Below, piece by piece: positions 7,294 to 15,426 of a stretch of DNA of 33,512 nt. Numbering within the stretch: position 1 is the first letter of the stretch; each line of letters begins with the position of its first letter. The stretch is from Bathymodiolus platifrons methanotrophic gill symbiont (GTDB taxonomy: Bacteria > Pseudomonadota > Gammaproteobacteria > Methylococcales > Methylomonadaceae). Below the pieces are notes generated by a model. That model was not told the origin of the DNA. It did not search any database and saw nothing but the letters and a program-made list of their open reading frames with translations. The stretch covers positions 1 through 33,512 of the forward strand of contig NZ_BDMN01000172.1 in the NCBI RefSeq assembly GCF_002189065.1, written 5' to 3'. Position numbers and translations under genes: made by a program.

Positions 7294-8208
7294 TTATCCA
7301 TTAACCTTATACGATTGTTTAACCAATGACATTAAGTAATCAATATCCTCTAAATTATCTAATACAAATTCACAGTCACCGTTCCCCCAAGTTCCAATGT
7401 TAGTTACATCTCTAACCATTTTTTTGTAATCGTCAATTTTTGAGTACTTCAAATTTATAAATGCCTTAATCTTTGATTTCAAAATGACGACATCAATAAT
7501 GTTTTTCTTATTACCAACAAAAGCAATAGATTGTTTATTTGGTTTAACAACGACTTCGCCCAAACCCAAAGTTTCTAATTTTAGGTTCTCATAAATATCA
7601 ATTATGTTTGTTGGCTTATTATCTAAATGATCTGATTCAGTATAGGTCTTAACTTCTTTTGAAACTGTTAATATAGTTGAATCGATAGTTGATATAGTGT
7701 TGATGCTTTCCGTTTGTTGGTTAGCCTTAATTGGCAAATACATTACAGTGTCGTTTTCAAATTTCTTTATTTCCCACAACTCAATTGGTAAGTCTTTGAA
7801 GTTTATAGACTCCTTTTGGTAAACGGTGTAGGTAGGTGAAATAAATATCACCTTTGATTGAGACCAATCCACATCATCCTTTTTGATACTCTTATCCATC
7901 AACTCATTGTACAAAAGAACAAATTCTGCTTTATTATTGAGTAGTAGTGACAAATATGAGTATCCCTGGTCAATTACAGAAAAGTTTTTGGTATTTTTAT
8001 ATTCAACTATTACAAATGAGTTAGTTAGTAAATCGAAACACAAACTATCGATTCTAAAGCTGTTCAATGAATATTCGCTTTTGACAAATTCTAATCCAAA
8101 TACCTTATTCATATTGGACTCAGTAAGAAGTTGAATATCCTTCTCTAAGCCAAATTTTTGTTCATTGATTTGATTTAGAGAATTCTCCTTAAATGAAAAG
8201 TTTTTCAC
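7294..8208 (-). CDS. DUF5655-like protein with PD-(D/E)XK nuclease-like N-terminus
   Basis: A 304-residue soluble protein starting at a GTG (8206-8208). Residues about 45-90 have a nuclease-fold pattern: FRIDSLCFD with Asp54, then FVIVEYKN with Glu69 and Lys71, then DQGYSYLSLLL, matching the D-ExK-Q spacing of PD-(D/E)XK enzymes. A threonine/serine-rich linker (about 165-195) follows, and the C-terminal 100 residues (LGLGEVVVKPNKQSIAFVGNKKN to GNGDCEFVLDNLEDIDYLM) look like a DUF5655 domain. The family is often annotated only as a predicted transport protein and is common in defence islands. Both sides are bounded by mobile sequence, but the frame is intact. Nuclease activity is an inference from the motif. 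Confidence 0.65.
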   Translation of the reverse strand: MKNFSFKENSLNQINEQKFGLEKDIQLLTESNMNKVFGLEFVKSEYSLNSFRIDSLCFDLLTNSFVIVEYKNTKNFSVIDQGYSYLSLLLNNKAEFVLLYNELMDKSIKKDDVDWSQSKVIFISPTYTVYQKESINFKDLPIELWEIKKFENDTVMYLPIKANQQTESINTISTIDSTILTVSKEVKTYTESDHLDNKPTNIIDIYENLKLETLGLGEVVVKPNKQSIAFVGNKKNIIDVVILKSKIKAFINLKYSKIDDYKKMVRDVTNIGTWGNGDCEFVLDNLEDIDYLMSLVKQSYKVNG

Positions 8209-8605
8209 CTATAAATCTCTCTTTGTATCAGTGCCGTTTGTGTTAGCCCTGTTCTCACTTAATCACCCCTAATTATCATACCTGTAATGCCCGCAGGGCG
8301 CATTTTGCAAATTCTGAGACATACTTGTTCATGTGGACAATATATTGGCTCCCTACGGGACGTATTGATAAAGCATGGATAACGAAAAGATGTTATCCAC
8401 CCCTTACCAACACTAACCAACACATTCTCCACAATCACTGTCAATTACAGCAATATGGTTTCTCTTAAACCGCGCTCCGCGCATCAATAATAATCAATTG
8501 TATCTTTTATAAGAATAAAGAGATAGATAGTACAGCCATTTACCCCCTAAGGAAGGCTCAACAATCCCTTTCACAGCTCCCCCTCCGAAAAACTGCTAAA
8601 AAAAC

Positions 8606-10139
8606 CATCAGTGTTCCCCTATCAATTGAGGCCGTGAAACTAACCTCGCCACAAGAGAGCTCATAAAGCACTGTAAAGACATTCCTGTTATTATTGCGTT
8701 TTGAACTGCCCGAATGGTATACGAGCTGATACGAGATATTCTTGCCTGGAAAAATAATGGATTCACAAAACGATCTCGTTTTTGAGCCTGTTGCTGCCTT
8801 ATCTCCAGAGCCTCGCTATATTTTTTATCCGATGGATGAATCAATTCTGGCTGTTGTGTTTTTGAAATCTCTTCAAACACGCGCATTAAATTATAGCTCA
8901 TTGCAGTCAGGCGCATTTGATTTTCAAGTGAGCGGGTATTGGAAGACCAAGCTTTAGTTTCCTTGAAATTACTTTTAGTGTTATTGAATGTCTTTTCAAT
9001 CGTCCATCGCTTGAAATACAGCATGGCAATGGTTCCAGGGTTAATAGTCATTGGCAAGGTTGTCACAAACCGGTGAAGTTTTCCGGTTTCTGGATCACGG
9101 TAATCCACCACGTTAAATTTGATGCCCTTGTTTTCGTACACACTGTATGCTTCAACCCCTGTATTGATCTCATGGCGGGCGTCAAAAGGGATAGACTCAA
9201 CCAGAGTCGCAATTGAATTTTCTTTTAGCATTGAAATCATGTAATTAGCATGTCGTTTCTGCCGATCCCACCAGGCAAAGTCGGTGACGGCTTTATCGTA
9301 GACATAGAGATGTTTCTGAGAGCTGTTATTTCCCTTGTTTTGCTTTTCAATATGATCTCGTAACACAGGTATTTCTTGATGTCTCTGAGTTCCGTTTGTC
9401 ACCAGACAAAGAAATCTGAGCAACCCACTTCTGAGATTCAACGCGTAAATCCCCCCGGCCGCATAAACTTTCCCCTTGCTGTTTTTTTCAGTATGGCAGG
9501 CATGATCAATAAAATGTCCATCCGCTGCTTCTATGGTGTATTCGTCAAGTTCCGGGAATGCTTTAAGATAATCAATGCCTTGCGATAGAAGTGTTTCAGC
9601 GTGAAGATGATAGCTCTGCTGTTCAAATGCCTCAAGCATACTTGTTCGTCTATGCGACTTCAGTGATTTAAAATACGTTGAGTGGGGAAGTAGCTGGCCA
9701 TAAATCTGTTCATTGGTTTGGAGGAAATGGCGACCACTATCGACTACACTGATACAGCGTAATAACCCAAGGCGAATAAAGTCGATATCCTTCAACTCTG
9801 GGCATGAACGAGCCCACAAAGGATGACGCTCTGCTAACAGGGCACGTTCCATACTTTCATTGCAGTGTTGGTGAATATGTTCAAAGAGTGGTAGGTCTTT
9901 AAGCATGGGTGATATCCGTTTATGAGGTGATTAAAACGGAAATTTTTAGAAAAACTTTTTCGGCAATTGCAAGTTTTATTTGAAATTATTTGTTGTTTTT
10001 TTACGGTGCCTACAGAGTATCTATTTGCTGTTATAAGTGATTAAAATCAAAAAGATGGAAATATTCGAGTGGTGCTACCTTCAGGTAGGTTATAGGCTGC
10101 TTTGTTTAGGTACTTCTTCTTTCAATGGGAACACTGATG
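8606..10139 (-). mobile_element. Complete IS4-type insertion sequence, 1534 bp
   Basis: The ends are exact 13-bp inverted repeats: CATCAGTGTTCCC at 8606-8618 and GGGAACACTGATG at 10127-10139. They are flanked by the 8-bp direct repeat AAAAAAAC at 8598-8605 and 10140-10147. The uninterrupted paralogous arm at about 16447-16454 has one copy of AAAAAAAC in the same sequence context, which proves the insertion point. The element carries one transposase gene and about 220 bp of non-coding DNA on its right side, where nothing further is recognised. Confidence 0.95.
8608..9906 (-). CDS. tnp: IS4-family DDE transposase
   Basis: A 432-residue intact transposase. It shows the IS4 family Y-(2)-R-(3)-E-(6)-K signature as YFKRWTIEKTFNNTK in the C-terminal third, and catalytic-core strands EAADGHFIDHA (first Asp) and YVYDKAVTDFAWWD (second Asp). 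Its stop codon lies inside the inverted repeat at 8606-8618, so the gene runs to the very edge of the element. The protein would cut and paste the element by the DDE mechanism. The intact frame and perfect ends suggest recent activity. Confidence 0.93.
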   Translation of the reverse strand: MLKDLPLFEHIHQHCNESMERALLAERHPLWARSCPELKDIDFIRLGLLRCISVVDSGRHFLQTNEQIYGQLLPHSTYFKSLKSHRRTSMLEAFEQQSYHLHAETLLSQGIDYLKAFPELDEYTIEAADGHFIDHACHTEKNSKGKVYAAGGIYALNLRSGLLRFLCLVTNGTQRHQEIPVLRDHIEKQNKGNNSSQKHLYVYDKAVTDFAWWDRQKRHANYMISMLKENSIATLVESIPFDARHEINTGVEAYSVYENKGIKFNVVDYRDPETGKLHRFVTTLPMTINPGTIAMLYFKRWTIEKTFNNTKSNFKETKAWSSNTRSLENQMRLTAMSYNLMRVFEEISKTQQPELIHPSDKKYSEALEIRQQQAQKRDRFVNPLFFQARISRISSYTIRAVQNAIITGMSLQCFMSSLVARLVSRPQLIGEH

Positions 10140-10472
10140 AAAAAAACAGAGAATATCAGCTTGAGTTTCTGTGTATCTTGGAATCGTGTTACTCGAGTTT
10201 TCAAGTCCCTTTCACAACCGTTACGCTCTGCGCGTTACCAGATATATAAAATATCCGCCCCTGCTCCAAACGCGCCACCTTTTGCACTATAAAATTCAAA
10301 TCTCGCAATCAAAACGGCTATAAGCTTGCGACTTCTACTTTATACAAAAAATGCCTTATGGGTTACCTTAGCAAAGTCCTTGATCGGCAACGCTGTCCTG
10401 ACCTATCCCAAAACATCTTGAGTCCAAAATAGGGGCTGAGCTTGTAAAGAAGAGAGAGAAAACTTGAAATGC

Positions 10473-10503
10473 TTAACAAATGAGAGACTAATTAAGATAT
10501 AAT
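10473..10503 (+). promoter_or_regulatory. Probable promoter of the left-arm small RNA
   Basis: A perfect TATAAT at 10498-10503 lies 19 bases after TTAACA (10473-10478). The same TATAAT in the same context occurs at 16805-16810 in the right arm. Confidence 0.45.
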
Positions 10504-10509
10504 TAGTAT

Positions 10510-10632
10510 TCGTTTGATTGCAAGAGTGTGTCTCTTACTTTCAAGCTGTGCTGAGTGACTGTAATCACTCATACACAACCTTTAATAAAGGCAAAAAAAC
10601 CTAAGCACTTAAAAATGCTTGGGTTTTTTTTT
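10510..10632 (+). ncRNA. Candidate structured small RNA, left arm
   Basis: Between a TATAAT box and an intrinsic terminator lies about 120 nt with no reading frame but with several hairpins: AAGAG/CTCTT (10522-10536), GAGTGA/TCACTC (10553-10570), CCTTT/AAAGG (10579-10591) and the terminator stem AACCTAAGCA/TGCTTGGGTT followed by T8-9. The right-arm copy (16817-16937) keeps every stem while loops change, and a C-G pair in the terminator stem is exchanged for a U-G wobble. This is what selection on RNA structure looks like. A copy-number-control RNA for the nearby rep is a reasonable guess. Confidence 0.5.
10598..10632 (+). terminator. Intrinsic terminator of the left-arm small RNA
   Basis: A 10-bp stem AACCTAAGCA/TGCTTGGGTT with an 8-nt loop is followed by a run of T to 10632. 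A second stem-loop (AAGCCC/GGGCTT type with an inner AACTTT/AAAGTT stem) follows at about 10638-10672. Confidence 0.8.
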
Positions 10633-10890
10633 GCCTTTTAGCCCTAAACTTTAAAAGTTCGGGGGCTTGTTTCTAAACCTGAAAGAGGAAATATCAGATT
10701 TTATTACCAATAACTTTAGCTCATACAAGCAAGACATAGCAAGTTTAGCTGTAGTTTAGACTTCTAATAAGTCCTTTAGAGATTTGTTCTTGGCTCGTCA
10801 TCCTCCTAAGTTCATGAAACATGGGGGCGTTCTGTCATCGCTGTTCATTTACTAAATAAAGGGCAGTGATGACCAAGTTTTAGTTCTATC

Positions 10891-11352
10891 GCAAAAAAAA
10901 GAATGAGACATTATTACCTCCCCTCTTGGGTATGCAGCTCACTCGCGCCATAAAACAAGACCTACTCTCCCCCGCTATCCGAGCATATCTCACTCTCGCT
11001 TTACATCCCAACAGGTGTTCTTGGTGGCTTTGTCGTACAGACTTAATTGTGCCGTAAGGTTCAGTTGTTAGTTTATTACAGAGCAAGGTCCTACACCCCA
11101 CGTATTCATTGAAAAAGGGGACAGATAAGCTGTTTATACAACACAACCTATTTATCTGTCCCCTTTCCCGAAAACACGAGGGGGCTCCAGACTTCACTAT
11201 ATTTTTGAGTGGGTAGACTGGGTGAAGAGATCTAATCGTGGGATTATTAATTCAATACAACAGAACCGCAAAGCCGGCATGGGTTAGACCGGTGTCTGTT
11301 TTTTTTATAAGTGGGGCAGGGGGCTTGGTTTGGGGATAAGTGTAAAAATATC
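10891..11352. other. Non-coding stretch with a decayed rep fragment
   Basis: Bases about 11056-11205 are a decayed copy of the part of rep around 14445-14580, including the GGGGACAGATAA/TTATCTGTCCCC palindrome (11113-11168). The rest (10891-11055 and 11206-11352) holds no gene or known element that can be recognised. An open frame on the minus strand (10886-11197) crosses the palindrome and is not considered real. Confidence 0.6.
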
Positions 11353-11535
11353 TTGAAAAAGACTTGCAATCCAAAATATAGTAGCTATTATACTATATAA
11401 TAGCTGTGAGAAACAGCTAGACATATGGAATAAGTCCTGCTCCCCATCAAAATAAATTAATGGGGAGCAGGACTTATTTTTACTACGCGCTATAAAGAGG
11501 AAACCTTAGCCGGGAGATTCTTTATAGAGCTTTAA
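11353..11535 (+). promoter_or_regulatory. Structured rep leader: promoter, palindromic operator, attenuator-like hairpin
   Basis: A promoter TTGAAA (11353-11358), 18 bp, TATAGT (11377-11382) is followed by a perfect 9-bp inverted repeat GCTATTATA/TATAATAGC at 11384-11404, suited to a dimeric repressor. Then come a hairpin TAGCTG/CAGCTA (11401-11419), a 19-bp perfect stem (11429-11447 with 11460-11478) followed by TTTT, which has the form of an intrinsic terminator, and a 9-bp pair CTATAAAGA/TCTTTATAG (11490-11498, 11519-11527) just ahead of the coding region. The order promoter, terminator, rep suggests copy-number control by attenuation. Confidence 0.6.
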
Positions 11536-14500
11536 TTGCTAGACAACTATGAGGATAACACAGAGCATCTAACAAGATTTTCTAAAATCTACAAATACAT
11601 TATATCATGTATTTCAAGAAAGTCTAGTTGTTCTGCTAAAAGCATGAATAAACTACATAAAAACACACAAAACGACCCCATTCAAGATAACACCGATTGT
11701 GCCACAGGGGTATCTACATCAAAAACAAAACGTCGAGCGAACCCTGCACCTGATTGTGAAGGCATCGGCAACGTTTCATACATGCGCCGGGTAGGCAATC
11801 CTAACAATCACTCTAATCAATCACTTGATGATGTTATTGATCTGATTAGATCGCATAAATATAAGCCGGTTACTCAATCATTAAGGGATTTGCGAGAGAA
11901 AAGTGAGAAAGCTTATAAAAAACAAAAGGCGATTCATTGTGAGGCTGTTAGCTTCAACGGTACATTCAAGTTAGGTCAGCCCGTAAAAAATGGGACTTTC
12001 GAGAAGTCGAGCGGTTTATTGATTGTAGACCTAGACCATCTGGAAGATGTTCACTTAGCTAAGTCGGACTTGATAACAAAACCTAATATTGTTTTTTGCT
12101 TTATCAGTCCCTCGGGCGATGGTTTAAAGCTAGGCGTTCGGGTTGATGCTAGCCTAATTAATAACGATGCGGACTTTAAGCAGGCTTATTTTCAGATAGA
12201 GTCGCTATTTAAAACATGGGGATATGAAACGGATCCCGCTTGTAAAGATATTAGCCGCAAGTGCTTTTTGTGCCATGATGCGGATGTTTTTTATAATCCT
12301 GATGCAGATATTTACAAGCTTAACCCATTCCAAGAGATAGCCCCCAAAGCCCCTCCAATAAGCAAAGAATACACGCCCAACAGCAACGAAGGCGACTGCC
12401 TGGAAAGCTGTATTAACACCATCTTAAATGCAAAGCCAGGCGAACGCCACGCGGCAAGGCTCAACGCAGGGAATGCACTAGGGCATTATGTTGCTAGTGG
12501 GAAGTTGGACGTAAAAAATGAGGATGATTATATCAACGCCCTCATTACTGCCAGCGATCAGATTGCAGGTAATGATGATGACCGTACCCGCGAAAAAGAA
12601 AATAAAGCAATCAAGGGTGGTTATCAGTATGGACTATTACACCATTCCGAGCCGGAGGCTTGGGAATACAACAGCGATCTGACTTTACTAAAAAATATCG
12701 AGAGTATTCCGCTACCAGCCCCAGACAAGGCAGTTTATTCAATCATTGCGAAAGCCGTACAGGCTCACCCTATAATCTCATATAAAGACACTATAACCGC
12801 GCTAGAAGATAGGATGGGATGTAAGCTGTCAGGTAGATACAAAGCACGGCTTAAAAAGCTACTTAGGAAACAGGACAAGGCTACGCGCAAATATCACACG
12901 GTGACGACCGATAGCCTGCCTGAATTCGACATAAACAGCGATGACGCAGCAAGTCGGATGCTGTCTGAATGGTATAACGCTATTTTTGTTGACATGCGGC
13001 CGATGGGTTCAGGTAAAACTTTATTCACCGCGTTATTATGGGCATATCTCCAAATGAACAATAAAGCTTTTGGCTACGTTGCCCCCCGTGTATCAATTAT
13101 TGCGGACATAGCAAATAGGCTAGATATTGAACATTATAACGAAGTTAGTCCGGGGGAGTTGTTCCAGTCATTGGCCGCCTGTGTGAATAGTGCAGTAGGA
13201 AGGGAGCATTTATTAAGCTTCTTTCGGCAGGTTGACTGTATTGTACTGGATGAATTTAAGCAGATAGTTGAACATATCGTGCGAGGTCCCTTTAATAATA
13301 GATCAGAGGGCTATGATTTGTTAATTGATATTATTAAGACTGTCCCGGTGGTTTATGTTGCTGATGCTGATATGAATGACCGTATGATTGAGATATTAAA
13401 AAGCACAGGTAAGCCAATGTTTAAGATAAAAGGGAGCGAGCGAAAACCAACTGCAACAATAAAGCACACCACCCCCAAAATTGCTAAAAGCGAATTTCTA
13501 AACCGTGTGAAAGCGGGTAAGACTGGCTTGTTCCAATGTGATTCTCTCAGTACTGCTAATATTGCCTATGAGGACGCTAAAGCGACAGCTCCCGCAGATT
13601 ATAAAATATTGCTGGTACACGGAAAGAATAAAGATGAGTTTGAACAAGCGGCTTACTTAAAGAGTCCTAATGAAGTTGGCAAGCAATATGATTTAATAAT
13701 TTTGACACCGGTTGTATCTAGCGGGTTTTCTATCGAGCTTGAATATGATTTTCATGTGGGTGTATTTAGTGGCCAGTTATCACCTACTGAAATAATCCAG
13801 ACTTTGGGACGTAACAGAAAGGCTAAGGATATTATTCTTGGACTCTCACCAAAGCGAAAACAGAAGCCCTTGAGTGTCACCGAACAAATAGCAGGCATCG
13901 TATTGGCCGAAAAGCGTATGAAATCTACAGATGGCCAGCTAATACACGAGCCAAATGAGTTTGACAAAGTGGCCGCAGGCATCATGGAAGAGTATGAAAG
14001 GTCTTGCGAACGTTTTGCACATACCACCTTGTTAATATTGGAGCAGAAAGGTTATAAGGTTGAAGCGCTGGAAGAACCAGAGAGCCTGATTATTATCAAA
14101 GGAACGGCTAAAGCGGTAAAGGCTAAGCATGTCCAAGATGTGATTCAAGCGGATTCTATTTCCGATAGAGAACACAGTAATTTAAAAAAGTCATCGAAAG
14201 TTACAGAATCCGATCACAACGCAATAGAGAAGTTTGAATGTAGAGAGCAACTAGCACTCGGAGAAGAGGTTTCAGAGAAGGATATTCTATTGTGGAATGG
14301 TGGAACGCTAGAACCTGTCCTCAAGAGATTTGAGATAGTAAACGAGAGTCCAGACAATACGCAATTACTAGATGAATATGAGAACGCAACGAGGATAGCC
14401 CCTAAAGACCGGACTTATGCCACTAGCCAAATGATAATATTTTATTCAGTTATGAGTTTATTACAGGGCAAGGGGATACAGCCCCCGTGTTCATTGAAAA

Positions 14501-14898
14501 AGGGGACAGATAAACTATCTATAACAAACAACAATGTTTATCTGTCCCCTTCCCCAGAAAACACGGGGATATCACTACAGCGTTATGATGCGGAACGAAT
14601 AAAAGCCGCTATTGACTATTTGCAAGCCAATTATCAGGAGGTACACGCCGCCGGGCTAGGCAATTTCAAGGCTGTTAATCGAAAGTTAGACACACGTACA
14701 TTAGGACAATTTTTAAAGAGATTCGGGCTGAAACATAAGCGCGTAGGCAAAAACCTCGCGGGGAATTACCAGATAACTGAGGACTCATTAATTCAAATGC
14801 AGGATATTAATAAACGCCGTAAAGCAAAGAAAATCAGTGCCTTTAATCGGGCGTGGGGGTGGCATAACCAAAAAGAACAAACAAAGATGGCTGCCTAA
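11536..14898 (+). CDS. rep: CyRepA-like plasmid replication primase-helicase
   Basis: About 1120 residues. The N-terminal part (residues about 75-260) matches the BT4734/VirE N-terminal type of primase-related domain, with GLLIVDLDHLE and SPSGDGLKLGVRV, where the aspartates would bind metal. The middle is an SF2-type helicase resembling the herpesvirus origin-binding protein family: Walker A MGSGKT (about residues 493-498), DEAD-like VLDEF, a motif III-like VADAD, and TLGRNRKA as motif VI. This combination is typical of CyRepA1-type plasmid replication proteins. The start is unsure: the frame opens with TTG at 11536, and the first ATG is at 11644; neither has a clear Shine-Dalgarno. A palindromic 31-codon insert lies at 14479-14571. 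The C-terminal 60 residues are basic. Its transcription is probably governed by the structured leader upstream. Confidence 0.8.
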   Translation: MLDNYEDNTEHLTRFSKIYKYIISCISRKSSCSAKSMNKLHKNTQNDPIQDNTDCATGVSTSKTKRRANPAPDCEGIGNVSYMRRVGNPNNHSNQSLDDVIDLIRSHKYKPVTQSLRDLREKSEKAYKKQKAIHCEAVSFNGTFKLGQPVKNGTFEKSSGLLIVDLDHLEDVHLAKSDLITKPNIVFCFISPSGDGLKLGVRVDASLINNDADFKQAYFQIESLFKTWGYETDPACKDISRKCFLCHDADVFYNPDADIYKLNPFQEIAPKAPPISKEYTPNSNEGDCLESCINTILNAKPGERHAARLNAGNALGHYVASGKLDVKNEDDYINALITASDQIAGNDDDRTREKENKAIKGGYQYGLLHHSEPEAWEYNSDLTLLKNIESIPLPAPDKAVYSIIAKAVQAHPIISYKDTITALEDRMGCKLSGRYKARLKKLLRKQDKATRKYHTVTTDSLPEFDINSDDAASRMLSEWYNAIFVDMRPMGSGKTLFTALLWAYLQMNNKAFGYVAPRVSIIADIANRLDIEHYNEVSPGELFQSLAACVNSAVGREHLLSFFRQVDCIVLDEFKQIVEHIVRGPFNNRSEGYDLLIDIIKTVPVVYVADADMNDRMIEILKSTGKPMFKIKGSERKPTATIKHTTPKIAKSEFLNRVKAGKTGLFQCDSLSTANIAYEDAKATAPADYKILLVHGKNKDEFEQAAYLKSPNEVGKQYDLIILTPVVSSGFSIELEYDFHVGVFSGQLSPTEIIQTLGRNRKAKDIILGLSPKRKQKPLSVTEQIAGIVLAEKRMKSTDGQLIHEPNEFDKVAAGIMEEYERSCERFAHTTLLILEQKGYKVEALEEPESLIIIKGTAKAVKAKHVQDVIQADSISDREHSNLKKSSKVTESDHNAIEKFECREQLALGEEVSEKDILLWNGGTLEPVLKRFEIVNESPDNTQLLDEYENATRIAPKDRTYATSQMIIFYSVMSLLQGKGIQPPCSLKKGTDKLSITNNNVYLSPSPENTGISLQRYDAERIKAAIDYLQANYQEVHAAGLGNFKAVNRKLDTRTLGQFLKRFGLKHKRVGKNLAGNYQITEDSLIQMQDINKRRKAKKISAFNRAWGWHNQKEQTKMAA
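14479..14571 (+). repeat. Palindromic element inserted in frame in rep
   Basis: A 93-bp block lies between direct repeats GGGGATA (14472-14478 and 14565-14571). It has an outer stem CCCCGTGTT/AACACGGGG and a long inner stem AAGGGGACAGATAAAC/GTTTATCTGTCCCCTT. Length 93 is a multiple of three, and it encodes a low-complexity loop with KKGTDKLS and YLSPSPENTG. Removing it joins QGKGI to SLQRYDAERI in frame. Related palindromes lie at 11113-11168 and 15045-15105, inside other fragments of rep. Confidence 0.75.
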
Positions 14899-14904
14899 AA
14901 AAGG

Positions 14905-15123
14905 CATCGAAAGTTTCAGAACTAATATGAAGGGACAATAAAGATAGCCCCTAAAGACCGGACTTATGCCACTAGCCAAATGATAATATTTTATTCAGTT
15001 ATGAGTTTATTACAGGGCAAGGGGATACAGCCCTCGTATTCATTGAAAAAGGGGACAGATAAACTGTTTATACAACACAACCTATTTATCTGTCCCCTTC
15101 CCCCGCAAACACGGGGGTATCAC
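14905..15123 (+). repeat. Fragment of a second rep copy
   Basis: Bases 14938-15123 repeat 14391-14575 of rep almost exactly (AGCCCCTAAAGACCGGACTT and onward, through the palindrome). Just before, 14905-14925 resembles 14189-14210, so this piece is a deletion derivative of a second rep gene. In the palindrome the outer stem has changed by a wobble pair and one mismatch, while the inner stem remains perfect over 15 bp. Confidence 0.85.
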
Positions 15124-15125
15124 TA

Positions 15126-15204
15126 CCCTGCGTCCGCCACAGACTGTGAGCACAAAGCAGCTCAGTCATGGCTACCACAAATGGCTCTACGGCTATTCGG
15201 GATA
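15126..15204 (+). repeat. Dispersed repeat R2, copy 1
   Basis: A 79-bp sequence beginning CCCTGCGTCCGCCACAGACT and ending GGCTCTACGGCTATTCGGGA matches 31854-31930. It contains the inverted pair TGAGC/GCTCA. It sits exactly between the rep fragment and the recombinase fragment. Confidence 0.85.
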
Positions 15205-15426
15205 TTCAAAGCATGGAGTCAAAATTTAGGGCATGAACAGGTTTTAACAACTCTCCATAGCTATGGAGAGGTGCAACAATCTAGGCAAGGGGAGATTATC
15301 CAGCAATTAAGCACTCCGCGCGTTGAATCTGTTACTCAAAGTGCTGCTAAGATTATCCAAGCTGTTAAGGAACATATAAATGCACAACAGGGGGGTAACT
15401 ATGAGTTAGTTTACAGTAAGATATAA
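15205..15426 (+). pseudogene. C-terminal remnant of a tyrosine recombinase (integrase)
   Basis: The 73 residues starting FKAWSQNLGHEQVLTTLHSY match the end of phage and island integrases, including the catalytic His in NLGH and the nucleophilic Tyr in HSYGEV, followed by the typical tail RQGEIIQQL. The N-terminal DNA-binding and core regions with the catalytic arginines are missing. The open frame extends upstream through repeat R2 and the rep fragment only by chance. The fragment suggests that an integrative element once lay next to the replicon. Confidence 0.8.

Larger units (their letters stand above)
8284..10890 (+). repeat. Left copy of the ~1-kb direct repeat (origin-like arm), split by an IS4-type element
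   Basis: Bases 8284-8605 followed by 10140-10890 correspond collinearly to 16150-17185. Shared parts include a GTTATCCACC palindrome region (8362-8413), the repeated word ACCAACAC (twice, 8406-8423), the GCGCTCCGCGC motif, the small RNA gene near 10510-10632 and the end at an IS6-type terminus (AGTTCTATCGCAAAAAA near 10880). Divergence is spread along the arm, so this is an old duplication. In this copy the left half of the palindrome has several mismatches, while the right arm keeps it perfect. Confidence 0.85.

Noticed and set aside
10886-11197. Open frame of about 100 codons on the minus strand
   Set aside because: It crosses the GGGGACAG palindrome and a decayed rep fragment, has a low-complexity serine/cysteine-rich product and no ribosome site.
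14391-15123. CRISPR-like repeat array from the three palindromes
   Set aside because: There are only three copies, far apart and inside rep-derived sequence, with no regular spacers or cas genes.
14980-15426. Single 148-residue protein
   Set aside because: It is a chance fusion of a rep fragment, repeat R2 and an integrase tail; each part is annotated separately.
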